Program-made: the position numbers and the translations under genes
NCBI GenBank assembly: GCA_020073345.1
Contig: JAIQFI010000015.1
Location: 45,972-109,971, forward strand
DNA length: 64,000 nt
Direction of reading: 5' to 3'
DNA from: Terriglobia bacterium
GTDB lineage: Bacteria; Acidobacteriota; Terriglobia; Bryobacterales; Bryobacteraceae
Notes under the pieces: generated by a model
The model's database searches: none
Seen by the model: only the letters and a program-made list of their open reading frames with translations
What the model was told of the DNA's origin: nothing
Shown: positions 43,283-51,863 of the stretch, piece after piece
Layout: each line of letters opens with the position of its first letter
Numbering within the stretch: the first letter of the stretch is position 1

Positions 43283-44131
43283 GTGGTTGTAAGAAGCTGG
43301 ATCCCGCTGGCGCTGCTCACGGCTGCGCTTCTGCCGGCGGCGCCTAAGCTCGCCTTCGAGCGCCTGGCCCTGCACCAGTACGAAGATGGTCCACTGCTGC
43401 CGGCGTCCCACGAGTTCCTGCCCGGCGAAACAATTTGGTTCAGCGCCCGAATCGGGGGTTTCGAGAGTCAGCCCGCCGGCGACAACCGCAACGTGAAACT
43501 GTCCTGGCAGGTGCGGATCGTGGATCCGGGCGGGGTCGCAGTGGAACCCGCGAAAACCGGCCGCTTAGAGGAATCGCTGCGATCTCAAGACAAGGACTGG
43601 GTCCCCAAATTCGTCGTTTCGTTCCTCTTGCCATCTTTCATCCCGGGTGGAAACTACCACATCCCGGTGATGGTGAAGGACGAACTGGCGGGCTCGGAAA
43701 TCAGTGGTGACCTGGAACTGCATGTACGGGGGGAGAGCATCGAGCCGAGTGAGTCCTTCGTGATTCGTAAATTCCGTTTTCTTCGCAATGAAACCGATGC
43801 GGAGGCGTTGAGGCCGCCGGTGGTATACCGGCCTGGCTCCACGTTGTGGGCCCGGTTCGAGATGGCGGGGTATAAGTTCGAGACGAATAACAAGTTCTCA
43901 GTGAATTACGGCTTGGCCGTACTGAACGCGGAGGGCAAGGAACTCTTCGCGCAGCCGGATGCTGCCGCGGAATCCAAAGAATCGTTCTATCCGCAGCTGC
44001 GCGTTCCTGGTGCTTTGAGCCTGAACCTGGATCCTAATGTCCCGGCCGCGACCTACACGCTGGTGGTCACGGTGAGGGATAAAATCGGCGGCCAGATGGC
44101 GGAACAGCGCGAGACATTCCGCGTCGAATAG
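43283..44131 (+). CDS. Exported protein of unknown function, beta-sandwich pair
   Basis: GTG 43283 (or 43281, out of frame) begins a signal peptide RSWIPLALLTAALLPA with cleavage near APK. The mature part is beta-rich, with two comparable domains: GETIWFSARIGGFESQ, LSWQVRIVDPGGVAV and IPGGNYHIPVMVKDE in the first; GSTLWARFEMAGYKFETNN, YGLAVLNAEGKELF and VPAATYTLVVTVRDKIGG in the second. The repeated layout (G-S/E-T-I/L-W, then a long strand, then P-A/G-x-Y-x-L/I-x-V-x-V-x-D) suggests internal duplication. It is likely periplasmic or surface-associated. The gene follows the DUF4352 lipoprotein after five bases and converges on the hydratase gene, with one base between their stop codons. Confidence 0.7.
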   Translation: MVVRSWIPLALLTAALLPAAPKLAFERLALHQYEDGPLLPASHEFLPGETIWFSARIGGFESQPAGDNRNVKLSWQVRIVDPGGVAVEPAKTGRLEESLRSQDKDWVPKFVVSFLLPSFIPGGNYHIPVMVKDELAGSEISGDLELHVRGESIEPSESFVIRKFRFLRNETDAEALRPPVVYRPGSTLWARFEMAGYKFETNNKFSVNYGLAVLNAEGKELFAQPDAAAESKESFYPQLRVPGALSLNLDPNVPAATYTLVVTVRDKIGGQMAEQRETFRVE

Positions 44132-44132
44132 C

Positions 44133-44912
44133 TTACACGAAGGTCAGCTCCACCGAGCCGACGGGTCCGAAATCGGCTGTGATGCGATCCTCACGCTCCC
44201 CCATGTAGACTTCCGTGGTGACGCCAGTGGTGACGTATTGGCCCGCCTTCAAGCCGAGCCCGCGCGCGCTCAGGCTGTGGACCAGCCATTCCAGAGCGTG
44301 GAGCGGGTGACCGAGCACGTTGCTTCCGGTGCCCTCGCGCAGCACTTTTCCGTTGACAGTCACGCGCACGGCCTGCCCGGCTAGGTCGATGGACTGCCAG
44401 TCCGTCACCAGACGGCCTTTGACCCAGGCGGCGTTGCAGGCATTGTCGGCGATCAGCGAAGGCGCGCCGATGGTGGTCCAGTCATCGAACCGGCTGTCGA
44501 CGATCTCGATGCCGGGGAGGACTCCTTTGACTGCAGCGGCGATTTCCTGGCGCGAACGCGGCGTAGCCGTGGGAGGCAGATCGCGCGCCATCTCAATTGC
44601 GAATTCGGCTTCCACCACGCGCATGAAAAACTTCGCGGCGTCGACGCGCGCCGGACTCTCGAAAAAGAACGCTGAGAGCAGCCGGCCGGCGAAGGGCGCA
44701 TCCACGTTCAGCTGACGCTGCGCGGTTACATTGGTGCAGGCGATTTTGTACCCGATCACGCTGCCGCCGTAGTGGGCGAGTAACTGGTCGATCAGGGCGT
44801 CCTGAATGACGTAGGCCTCGGCTGGAGTTTTGGGCCGGATCGCTGCGGGAAGTTCCGCCAGTCGCTTATGGGTGATCCTGGCCTGGGCTAAGAGTTCCGA
44901 AGAATTGCTCAC
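44133..44912 (-). CDS. 2-oxopent-4-enoate hydratase-like (fumarylacetoacetate hydrolase superfamily)
   Basis: GTG 44912 is preferred: it gives a 259-residue protein, the family length, and starts 14 bases after the upstream ComM gene ends. The longer ORF would overlap that gene. Features of the MhpD/2-keto-4-pentenoate hydratase group are present: ELLAQARITHKRLAEL, AYVIQDALIDQLLAHYGG, VIGYKIACTNVTAQRQLNVD, RVVEAEFAIEMARDLPP with the metal-binding Glu-x-Glu, PGIEIVDSRF, IADNACNAAWVKG and VLGHPLHALEWLVHSL. These enzymes hydrate 2-hydroxypenta-2,4-dienoate in meta-cleavage of aromatic rings. No other meta-cleavage gene lies beside it, so the physiological substrate is uncertain. Confidence 0.85.
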   Translation of the reverse strand: MSNSSELLAQARITHKRLAELPAAIRPKTPAEAYVIQDALIDQLLAHYGGSVIGYKIACTNVTAQRQLNVDAPFAGRLLSAFFFESPARVDAAKFFMRVVEAEFAIEMARDLPPTATPRSRQEIAAAVKGVLPGIEIVDSRFDDWTTIGAPSLIADNACNAAWVKGRLVTDWQSIDLAGQAVRVTVNGKVLREGTGSNVLGHPLHALEWLVHSLSARGLGLKAGQYVTTGVTTEVYMGEREDRITADFGPVGSVELTFV

Positions 44913-44925
44913 CAGAACATGGTAG

Positions 44926-46443
44926 CTACTGCCAGTAATTGCGGTCCAGGCTGCGATACTGCACGGCTTCGGCCAGATGCTTGGCGCTGACGCCATCCGA
45001 GCCGTCCAGATCGGCGATGGTGCGGGCGACTTTCAAGATGCGGTCGTGCGCGCGGGCCGATAAACCCATCCGGCGCACGGCCAGTTCGAGGGTGCGCTCG
45101 CCCGCGTCATCCAGCGCGCAGATTTTCCGGAGCTGGCGAACCGGAATCTGTGAGTTATAGTAACCGCGGGCGTGTTGCACGCCGCGGACGCGCTCCACGC
45201 GGGCGCGCATGTCGGCCGAATTGACGCCGCTGGGCTGGCCGCGCAACTCCTGGTACGCGACGGCGGGAACTTCGATGTGCAGATCGATGCGGTCGAGCAG
45301 CGGGCCGCTGATCTTGCCCAAGTACCGCTGAATGATGCCGCCAGTGCAGCGGCATTCCCGAGTGGGATCGGAGAAATGCCCGCAGGGACACGGGTTCATG
45401 GCCGCAATCAACATGAAATTCGACGGGAAGGACAGGGTCATCTGAGCGCGCGCCAGCGTGACGCTGCCTTCTTCCAGCGGCTGGCGCAACTGCTCCAGCA
45501 CGTTGCGGGGGAACTCCGGCAGCTCGTCCAGAAACAAGACTCCGTTGTGCGCCAGGCTCACCTCGCCCGGCCGCGGCATTCCCGATCCTCCGCCGATCAA
45601 TCCCGCGTCAGAGACGGAGTGATGCGGCGATCGGAAGGGCCGCTCGGCGAGCAAGCCGATGCCCTTCGGCAATAATCCCGCCACACTGTGGACCTGCGTG
45701 GTTTCGAGCGCCTCGGAATAGGTCAGCGGCGGCAGGATCCCTGCCAGACGTTTCGCGAGCATGGTCTTGCCCGACCCGGGTGGGCCGACGAGAAGCACGT
45801 TGTGGCCGCCCGCCGCCGCGACTTCCAGAGCGCGCTTGGAAGTGGTCTGGCCGCGCACGTCGCCGAAATCCAGGGTCGACCCGTTCACGGCCTGGGCGGT
45901 ATGGGCGTCCCGCACGTGTGGCGTGAACTGACCGGGGTTGTTGAGGAACGCGACTACTTCACTTAAATGGCGCATGCCGAACACTCGCAAATCGTCGGCC
46001 ACGGCGGCCTCGGCAGCGTTGTCGGCGGGCACCAGCAGGTTGGCGATCTTTTGCCGGCGGGCGCAGGCCGCGATCGATAACGCTCCGCGCACCGGCCGGA
46101 TGGCTCCGTCGAGCGACAGTTCGCCGACAAAGAGATGCTCGTCGCTGGGACCCACGGTCCCCATCGCGCCCAGAATTCCCAGCGCCATCGGCAAATCGAA
46201 CCCAGCGCCCTCTTTTCGTACATTGGCCGGCGCCAGGTTGATGGTGACGCTTTTGTTGGGATAGCCAAAGCCGGAGTTGAGCAGCGCCGATTTAATCCGC
46301 TCCCGGCTCTCCCGGACGGCCGTATCCGGCATCCCCACGGTGATGAAATTGCCGCTCGTGCCGGGATACATATCCACTTCGACGTCCACAAGGTAGGCGT
46401 CGATTCCATACACTGCGGCCGATCGCGTCCGGAACAGGGCCAT
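44926..46443 (-). CDS. comM: YifB-family Mg-chelatase-like AAA+ ATPase (ComM)
   Basis: The N-terminal ChlI-like S5-fold domain ([40 protein letters not shown]) is followed by the AAA+ core: Walker A in [20 protein letters not shown], Walker B in [11 protein letters not shown], and the sensor region [20 protein letters not shown] with its cysteines. The C-terminal helical lid ends [20 protein letters not shown]. At 505 residues it is of normal length. ComM is a bidirectional DNA helicase that promotes branch migration during natural transformation; the general name in other bacteria is YifB. It is transcribed away from the nucleotidyltransferase gene and is followed closely by the hydratase gene. 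Confidence 0.93.
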   Translation of the reverse strand: MALFRTRSAAVYGIDAYLVDVEVDMYPGTSGNFITVGMPDTAVRESRERIKSALLNSGFGYPNKSVTINLAPANVRKEGAGFDLPMALGILGAMGTVGPSDEHLFVGELSLDGAIRPVRGALSIAACARRQKIANLLVPADNAAEAAVADDLRVFGMRHLSEVVAFLNNPGQFTPHVRDAHTAQAVNGSTLDFGDVRGQTTSKRALEVAAAGGHNVLLVGPPGSGKTMLAKRLAGILPPLTYSEALETTQVHSVAGLLPKGIGLLAERPFRSPHHSVSDAGLIGGGSGMPRPGEVSLAHNGVLFLDELPEFPRNVLEQLRQPLEEGSVTLARAQMTLSFPSNFMLIAAMNPCPCGHFSDPTRECRCTGGIIQRYLGKISGPLLDRIDLHIEVPAVAYQELRGQPSGVNSADMRARVERVRGVQHARGYYNSQIPVRQLRKICALDDAGERTLELAVRRMGLSARAHDRILKVARTIADLDGSDGVSAKHLAEAVQYRSLDRNYWQ

Positions 46444-46527
46444 AAGATGATTAGTGGTCCCAACCGGATGTTTTTCGCACTGTGTTTAGATGAATAGGTG
46501 CCGCACACGCGGCCCCAAGGAGCTTAC

Positions 46528-47277
46528 GTGAAAGGTATTGTGCTCGCCGGAGGAACCGGAAGCCGTCTGTTCCCTCTGACCAAGATCACCAACAAACACC
46601 TGCTTCCGATCTACGACAAGCCCATGATCTTTTACCCGATCCAGGCTCTGGTGGACGCCGGAATCCGCGATATCCTGCTGGTGACAGGCGGGCGCAACTC
46701 GGGTGATTTTCTGCGCCTGCTCGCCAACGGCAAGGAATTCGGGCTCGCTCACCTGAACTACACCTACCAGGAAGGCGAGGGCGGCATAGCCGATGCCCTG
46801 GCCCTGGCGGAACACTTTGCTGATGGTGAAAAGATCTGCGTGATCCTCGGCGATAACATCATCCAGGGTTCCATCGCCCCGGCGGTCCAGGCCTTCGAAA
46901 AACAGGAGCGCGGCGCCCGGATTCTGCTCAAGGAAGTCCCCGATGCCGAGCGGTTCGGCGTGGCCGAGCTGTCCGGCGACCGCATCCTGGGCATCGAGGA
47001 GAAGCCTGCGAACCCCAAGTCTCCATACGCGGTGATCGGGATCTACCTGTACGACGGCACGGTGTTCGAGAAAGTACGCAAGCTGGTGCCCAGCCGCCGG
47101 AACGAGCTCGAGATCACCGACGTCAACAACGCCTATATCCAGGAAGGAACCATGAGCTACTCATTCCTGGACGGGTGGTGGACTGATGCCGGGACGTTTG
47201 AATCACTGCTGCGCGCGGCGAACCTGGTGGCCGGCGAACGTCAAGCTGCAGAGTCCGCGAGTAGCGCCCCCCAGTGA
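46528..47277 (+). CDS. Sugar-phosphate nucleotidyltransferase (short RmlA / glucose-1-phosphate thymidylyltransferase type)
   Basis: GTG 46528 is the start: AAGGAG at 46517-46522 precedes it and the protein then begins directly with the nucleotide-binding motif KGIVLAGGTGSRLFPLTKIT. The rest matches RmlA-type enzymes (NKHLLPIYDKPMIFYPIQAL, GGRNSGDFLRLLANGKEFG, ILGDNIIQGS, ERFGVAELSGDRILGIEEKP, NELEITDVNNAYI, WTDAGTFESLLRAANLV). At 249 residues it lacks the C-terminal extension of long RmlA proteins (about 290). It should make dTDP-glucose or a similar activated sugar from glucose 1-phosphate for surface glycans. Its 3' end overlaps the convergent KAS III-like gene by 37 bases. Confidence 0.9.
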   Translation: MKGIVLAGGTGSRLFPLTKITNKHLLPIYDKPMIFYPIQALVDAGIRDILLVTGGRNSGDFLRLLANGKEFGLAHLNYTYQEGEGGIADALALAEHFADGEKICVILGDNIIQGSIAPAVQAFEKQERGARILLKEVPDAERFGVAELSGDRILGIEEKPANPKSPYAVIGIYLYDGTVFEKVRKLVPSRRNELEITDVNNAYIQEGTMSYSFLDGWWTDAGTFESLLRAANLVAGERQAAESASSAPQ

Positions 47278-48176
47278 AATCCCGCCCCGAAGGCGGAAAA
47301 CACAATCGGTCCGCGAACGGAGGTCGTTTCGGACCACTCGGACGCCGCAATCAGCATGGATGCGGATGATGTGTTCCCGTAGCGTTGCACGTTGCTGAAA
47401 ACCTTCTCTGGGCTGACGCCGAGAGACTTGGCCACGCGGGTGAGCAGGTTGAGATTGGCCTGGTGCAGCAGGAAAACGGCAACCTGCTGAGCGGAAACGT
47501 TCTGGCGTCCCAGCACTTCCGTGATGGACGAGGGAATCTTGCGGGCGGCTTGCAGGATCACCGTCAATCCGTTCATCCGTAACGGGCCAGTCCCCTGGAA
47601 CGCCAAGTCCTCGCGATATTTACCGTCGCTATGAAGCACGGCGTCCAACATCCGCCAGCGGCCTGGCCGTGCGGACACCAGTGCCGCTCCGGCGCCGTCG
47701 CCGAACAGGATCGCGGTATTCGGGTCCTGAGGGGCGGCTTCGATCACAGCCGACATTTTTTCGGCCCCAACCACCAGCACATCGCCCTGCGTCTCGGCCA
47801 AGCGCATCGCCAAGGCCAGCCCGAATAAGCTACCCGCGCTAGCCATCGGCAGATCGAGCGCTGGCGTCGAATCCAATCCCAGGCGGGCTGCGACTTCTGC
47901 CGCAGGGCCGGGAAACCCGCGCGCACCGCTACCGCTGGCGACGATCAGCATGCCGAGCGTGTTTGCCGGCACGCCCGCCTTCCGCAGACAGTCCTCAGCA
48001 GCCGCGACGCCCATATCGGAGACCGTGGCCTCCGGCGCCGCCCACCGGCGCTCCTGGATTCCCGAAACGCTTTCGATCCACTCACTCGTACGGCCCAGGC
48101 GTTCGGCCAATTCAGCGTTCGCGACCACTCTCTCGGGCAAATATGCCCCGAAGCCGTGCAGATAGGCAGGTATCAC
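47241..48176 (-). CDS. KAS III-like thiolase-fold protein with Ser in place of the catalytic Cys
   Basis: The full 311-residue thiolase fold of 3-oxoacyl-ACP synthase III is present: YLPERVVANAELAERLG, WIESVSGIQERRWAAPEATV, GMLIVASGSGARGFPGPAAE, FGDGAGAALVS, HQANLNLLTRVAKSLGVSPE with His238 and YGNTSSASM with Asn268. The nucleophile position, Cys112 in E. coli FabH, is Ser113 here (ALDLPMASAGSLFGL); the codon is AGC and clearly read. Ser-type KAS III relatives such as DpsC from daunorubicin synthesis act as acyltransferases or starter-unit enzymes rather than housekeeping condensing enzymes. Its start overlaps the stop of an upstream acyl carrier protein gene by four bases, so the two should act together. 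A role in making or transferring an acyl group is inferred. Confidence 0.9.
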   Translation of the reverse strand: MIPAYLHGFGAYLPERVVANAELAERLGRTSEWIESVSGIQERRWAAPEATVSDMGVAAAEDCLRKAGVPANTLGMLIVASGSGARGFPGPAAEVAARLGLDSTPALDLPMASAGSLFGLALAMRLAETQGDVLVVGAEKMSAVIEAAPQDPNTAILFGDGAGAALVSARPGRWRMLDAVLHSDGKYREDLAFQGTGPLRMNGLTVILQAARKIPSSITEVLGRQNVSAQQVAVFLLHQANLNLLTRVAKSLGVSPEKVFSNVQRYGNTSSASMLIAASEWSETTSVRGPIVFSAFGAGFHWGALLADSAA

Positions 48177-48415
48177 AGGTGATCTGAAAGGTAGGCGTCC
48201 ATCCTGGCGATGGAATCGAATTTCCGAGGGTTCAGATCGGAGTCCGGAACCTTCACGGCGAATTCCTTCTCAATGGCGCTCACCAGATCGGGAAGAGCGA
48301 AAGAATCGAGCAAGCCGCTTTCGAACAAGGATTCCTGGTCGTCCTCTGGCGCGGGCTTTCCGGCGATTTCCTGTACCAGCTTGCGCAAGCGCTGGCTGCG
48401 GCTCGAATCGGGCAT
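48173..48415 (-). CDS. Acyl carrier protein
   Basis: An 80-residue acidic four-helix acyl carrier protein starting at ATG 48415. The phosphopantetheine site is LLDSFALPDLVSAIEKEF with Ser38 (D-S-F instead of the usual D-S-L), followed by the helix III region ARMDAYLSDHL. The sequence is unlike FabD/FabF-cluster AcpP and closer to specialised ACPs. It overlaps the KAS III-like gene by four bases (ATGA), implying coupled translation and partner function. The larger ORF that contains it upstream is not supported, because it would run antisense through the glycosyltransferase gene. Confidence 0.85.
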   Translation of the reverse strand: MPDSSRSQRLRKLVQEIAGKPAPEDDQESLFESGLLDSFALPDLVSAIEKEFAVKVPDSDLNPRKFDSIARMDAYLSDHL

Positions 48416-48440
48416 GTGACTATCGTGCCATAGCCTGAAA

Positions 48441-48446
48441 TACAAT
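48441..48446 (+). promoter_or_regulatory. Putative -10 element, leaderless start of the glycosyltransferase
   Basis: TACAAT ends five bases before TTG 48452, with no ribosome-binding site between them, so the transcript would begin at about the start codon. GTGACT at 48416-48421 is 19 bases upstream of it and is a poor -35. Confidence 0.3.
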
Positions 48447-48451
48447 AAGTT

Positions 48452-49171
48452 TTGCCCCGGCTTTCGATCGTGGTCCCGGCCTATAACGAGGCTGCCCGTC
48501 TCCCTCTGACGCTTCCCAAGCTGGCGCAATTTTGCGAACGCCATGGATCCGTCGAGGTTCTGATCGTGGACGACGGATCCAAGGACTCGACGGCCGAGGT
48601 GATCCAGGAGTTCACCGCCCGGCATCCCTTTGCACGCTTGCTGCAGAATCCCGGCAACCGCGGTAAAGGATATTCGGTGCGCCACGGAATGCAGGAGGCT
48701 CAGGGAGATTGGATCCTCTCTACCGACGCCGATCTTTCCAGCCCGCTGGAAGAAGTAGGTAAGCTTTGGGCCGCGGCGGACCGCGATCAAGCTGCAGCAG
48801 CCATCGGATCGCGGGCGTTGGACCGCTCGCTGGTCGGTGTCCATCAGGCGGCGATGCGGGAATGGAGCGGGCGCGTTTTCAACGTGATCATGCGCGCCGC
48901 CACGGGACTGCCGTTTCGCGACACTCAGTGCGGATTCAAGCTGTTCCGGAACGACGCGGCCCGCGTCATCTTTCCCCGCCAGCGGCTGGACGGATTCGGG
49001 TTCGACGTGGAAGACCTGCTGATCGCCCGTATCCACGGATTCAAAGTAGTCGAGGTTCCGGTGCGATGGGACAACGTCGAAGGGACCAAGGTCAGCGCGC
49101 TGACTGGAGCGCGCGCGTTCTGGGATTTGCTGGTGGTACGGTGGCACCAGTTATGCGGGCGTTATCGCTAG
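48452..49171 (+). CDS. Family 2 glycosyltransferase (dolichyl-phosphate glucosyltransferase-like)
   Basis: A 239-residue GT2/GT-A enzyme starting at TTG 48452. The nucleotide-sugar site is LSIVVPAYNEAARLPLTL and VEVLIVDDGSKDSTAEVI. The DxD-type motif is WILSTDADLSSPLEEV. RNP-like NPGNRGKGYSVRHGMQEA, the acceptor region DTQCGFKLFRNDAARVIF and the late DGFGFDVEDLLIARIHGF match polyprenyl-phosphate glucosyl- or mannosyltransferases (DPG/Alg5 type). No membrane helix is present, so it would act at the inner face of the cytoplasmic membrane. It is divergent from the ACP/KAS III pair and converges on tmk. Confidence 0.9.
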   Translation: MPRLSIVVPAYNEAARLPLTLPKLAQFCERHGSVEVLIVDDGSKDSTAEVIQEFTARHPFARLLQNPGNRGKGYSVRHGMQEAQGDWILSTDADLSSPLEEVGKLWAAADRDQAAAAIGSRALDRSLVGVHQAAMREWSGRVFNVIMRAATGLPFRDTQCGFKLFRNDAARVIFPRQRLDGFGFDVEDLLIARIHGFKVVEVPVRWDNVEGTKVSALTGARAFWDLLVVRWHQLCGRYR

Positions 49172-49177
49172 GCCGAT

Positions 49178-49837
49178 TCAAGTAACGCCAAGCAGCGGGG
49201 TGACCGCCTGCCACACCTGCTCCGCCACAGCTTCGCGCGTCTGGCTTCCGTCGATCATTCGTACGCGCCCAGGTTCGTCGACGGCCAACTGGCGGTAGGC
49301 ATCCCGCACGCGGCGGTGAAAACCGACATCCTGATCTTCCATACGGGTTTCAGGATCCTCGGTGTGAGCGCTACGGCGGCGGGCGCGTGCCAGTCCGGTT
49401 TCCGTATCGATATCGATCACCAGCGTGAGATCCGGAACCAATCCGCGGCAGGCGATCCGGTCCAGTTCATACACCAGGTCGGCTCCCAGGCCGCGGCCCA
49501 CGCCCTGGTACACCAGGGTCGAATCGGTAAAGCGGTCGGAAAGCACAGTGCGCCCCGCCGAGAGGGCGGGCAGGATCAGCTGGTCCACGTTTTGCGCCCG
49601 GCTGGCGAACATCAGCAGCAGTTCGGCGGTGGGGCACAGCTCGCGATTCTTGGTATCCAGCAGGACGCGCCGGATCTGGACACCGATGGCCGTGCCGCCA
49701 GGCTCCTGGGTTTCCAGCACGTCCTGCCCCGCTTTCCGCAAACGCTCGCCGAGCACGCGGAGCTGCGTGGATTTGCCGCTGCCTTCCGGACCTTCAAAGG
49801 TAATGAACCGGCCGCGCCCACTCATAAGCGAGGTCAT
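49178..49837 (-). CDS. tmk: Thymidylate kinase
   Basis: The enzyme phosphorylates dTMP to dTDP. The P-loop is ITFEGPEGSGKSTQLRVLGE, the DR(F/Y) motif is VLSDRFTDSTLVYQGVGRGL, and the LTLVIDIDTETGLARARRR region carries the core strand and arginines of the lid. ATG 49837 is used (nine bases after the previous gene ends); ATG 49825 (MSGRGRFITFEG) is the alternative. The longer ORF upstream would run antisense through the uracil-DNA glycosylase frame and is rejected. At 219 residues it has the family length. It is the last gene of a compact minus-strand run with the glycosylase and coaBC. Confidence 0.93.
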   Translation of the reverse strand: MTSLMSGRGRFITFEGPEGSGKSTQLRVLGERLRKAGQDVLETQEPGGTAIGVQIRRVLLDTKNRELCPTAELLLMFASRAQNVDQLILPALSAGRTVLSDRFTDSTLVYQGVGRGLGADLVYELDRIACRGLVPDLTLVIDIDTETGLARARRRSAHTEDPETRMEDQDVGFHRRVRDAYRQLAVDEPGRVRMIDGSQTREAVAEQVWQAVTPLLGVT

Positions 49838-49845
49838 TCGCGAGT

Positions 49846-50601
49846 TCAGTCGTACACAAAGTGCAGGACCTTCTTCAGGTCTTCCCACGCTTCCCGCTTC
49901 GCGTCCTGATTGTACGGACGCAGCAAATAGGACGGATGATAGGTCACCATCACTGGGAGGTCGCGCCACTTGTGCCACTTGCCGCGCAGGCGGGTGACTC
50001 CTTCTTTGGTGCCGAGTAGCGCCTTGGCGGCGGTAGAACCCATGGCGCAAATCGCTTTGGGCCGGATCGCCATCAGCTGGCGGAACAGAAATTGGCCGCA
50101 AATTTCCATTTCATCCGGCTGCGGCGTGCGATTCTCAGGGGGTCTGCACTTGACCACGTTGCAAATGTAGACATCGGGACGCCGGATCGGAATGCCTTCT
50201 TTGCTGGCGGTGTTTTCGATCATCTGCGTCAGCAGCTGCCCTGCGCGGCCGACAAAGGGGAAGCCCTGCGCGTCTTCATCGGCCCCCGGCCCTTCGCCGA
50301 CGAACACCAGGCCGGATTGCTCGTTGCCCGATCCGAACACGATCTTCGACCGGCCTTCGCACAGACGGCAACGGCGGCAGTCGTCTCCGATGTCCTGCTG
50401 GATCTTGAGGAGCGTGTCTCCTTCCGGGGCGAGCGAGGGTAGGGCAGCAGAGGCGGAGGGCAAAGCGGCTCCTTGATTGACGTTTCCTTGCGGGACGTGG
50501 ACGTCGCTGGCAGGCGACGAGATCGCCCGCCGCACATATAATTCGTCGACGCCCAGGTCGCGGTAAAACTCTAGTTTCTCCCGAAGCTGGGCAGTATTCA
50601 T
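49846..50601 (-). CDS. Type 4 uracil-DNA glycosylase (Fe-S)
   Basis: The enzyme removes uracil from DNA. Family 4 signatures are clear. The iron-sulfur cysteines are CRRC-x2-C (DDCRRCRLCEGR) and the later cysteines of NVVKCRPP and EICGQF. The active-site block is FVGEGPGADEDAQGFPFVGR, followed by AGQLLTQMIENT and VTYHPSYLLR. There is an N-terminal extension of about 80 residues before the domain (LREKLEFYRDLGVDELYVRR, then Ala/Pro/Ser-rich linker) of the type found in many bacterial type 4 enzymes. Its start overlaps the coaBC stop by four bases (ATGA). At 251 residues it is of usual length. Confidence 0.93.
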   Translation of the reverse strand: MNTAQLREKLEFYRDLGVDELYVRRAISSPASDVHVPQGNVNQGAALPSASAALPSLAPEGDTLLKIQQDIGDDCRRCRLCEGRSKIVFGSGNEQSGLVFVGEGPGADEDAQGFPFVGRAGQLLTQMIENTASKEGIPIRRPDVYICNVVKCRPPENRTPQPDEMEICGQFLFRQLMAIRPKAICAMGSTAAKALLGTKEGVTRLRGKWHKWRDLPVMVTYHPSYLLRPYNQDAKREAWEDLKKVLHFVYD

Positions 50602-51854
50602 TGGGCGCTGTGCAGAGCCAGACGCAGCTTGATCATCTCGTCGAAGATCCGGTGCGCGATGGCGCTCTTTGAAGCGCGCTCGACGGGGATAGTTTCACCC
50701 GTGCGCAACACCAGGGTCACTTCGTTTTCATCCGAGTCAAACCCAATGCCCGGCTGCGATACGAGGTTGGCAACGACCATATCGCAATTCTTGGATTGCA
50801 TCTTGCGGCGGGCTTCCTCGATCAGGTTCTCGGTCTCGGCCGCGAAGCCCACCAGCAGCCGGTCGCCTTTCTTGCGGCCCACCTCGGCCAGGATATCCGG
50901 AGTCGGATCGAGCTCCAGCGAAAGCCGCGCCGCGGTTTTCTTGACTTTCTGCTGAGGCGGGTTCGCGCGGTGATAATCGGCGACGGCGGCGGCCTTGATG
51001 ACCAGGGTGGCCTGCTCGAGATGATCCATCACGGCTTGGCGCATTTCGACGGCAGTTCGCACGGGAATCAGCTCGATACCTGAAGACAGCGCGGGTGCGG
51101 CCAACGTAACCGGTCCGGAAACCAGGATGACCCGGGCTCCCCGCTCCGAGGCGGCCTCGGCCAGCGCATATCCCATCTTCCCGCTGGACCGATTGCTGAG
51201 ATACCGTACCGGATCGAGCGGCTCCTGGGTCGGCCCGGCCGTGATCAGAACGGTTTCCCCTTCCAGATCCCGTTTGGCGCTGGCGCGATTCGCGCCGCTT
51301 AGAGCGACTTCGGAGACCGCCTGCGCGATAACCTCGGGTTCGGCCAGCCGCCCCGGCCCCACGATGCCACAGGCCAGAATGCCTTCGTCAGGCTCGACGA
51401 TGACGTGGCCACGCGCGCGCAAAATACGAAGATTCTCCTGCGTGGCCGCATGATTCCACATGTTGGTATTCATCGCGGGCGCCAGCACCACGGGCCCCGT
51501 GAACGCCAGATAGGTGGTGGTGAGGAAATCGTCGGCCATCCCGTGCGCCAGCTTGGCGAGAAGATCGGCCGTGGCAGGCGCGATCACCAGAATCTGATTC
51601 TCCTGCGCCACGCGAATGTGCTCGATCGCGCTGTCCAAGGTGTCCTCGGGACTGACGGCGCCAAAGAGGTGCGTAAGCACCTTGCGGCCGGTGAGCGCGG
51701 CAAAGGTGAGGGGCCGAACGAACTCTTCCGCGGACCGCGTCATCAGCACTTGCACGGAGAAACCACGCTCCATCAGGGCGCGCGCCAACTCCGCGGCTTT
51801 GTACGCGGCGATGCCTCCGCCAACTCCCAGGGCAACGTTCGTCGTCACCGGCAT
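50598..51854 (-). CDS. coaBC: Bifunctional phosphopantothenoylcysteine decarboxylase/phosphopantothenate-cysteine ligase
   Basis: The fused enzyme makes 4'-phosphopantetheine precursors of coenzyme A. The N-terminal FMN flavoprotein domain (CoaC, about residues 1-185) has GVGGGIAAYKAAELARAL, the catalytic-His region SAIEHIRVAQENQIL, the PAMN motif VVLAPAMNTNMWNHAATQEN and the substrate-recognition cysteine in GILACGIVGPGRLAEP. The C-terminal CTP-binding domain (CoaB, about 195-410) has LITAGPTQEPLDPVRYLSNR, SSGKMGYALAEAASERGARV, VIKAAAVADYH and LLVGFAAETENL. It lies between rpoZ and the uracil-DNA glycosylase, an order common to many bacteria (gmk-rpoZ-coaBC). Confidence 0.96.
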   Translation of the reverse strand: MPVTTNVALGVGGGIAAYKAAELARALMERGFSVQVLMTRSAEEFVRPLTFAALTGRKVLTHLFGAVSPEDTLDSAIEHIRVAQENQILVIAPATADLLAKLAHGMADDFLTTTYLAFTGPVVLAPAMNTNMWNHAATQENLRILRARGHVIVEPDEGILACGIVGPGRLAEPEVIAQAVSEVALSGANRASAKRDLEGETVLITAGPTQEPLDPVRYLSNRSSGKMGYALAEAASERGARVILVSGPVTLAAPALSSGIELIPVRTAVEMRQAVMDHLEQATLVIKAAAVADYHRANPPQQKVKKTAARLSLELDPTPDILAEVGRKKGDRLLVGFAAETENLIEEARRKMQSKNCDMVVANLVSQPGIGFDSDENEVTLVLRTGETIPVERASKSAIAHRIFDEMIKLRLALHSAQ

Positions 51855-51863
51855 AGAACTCGT

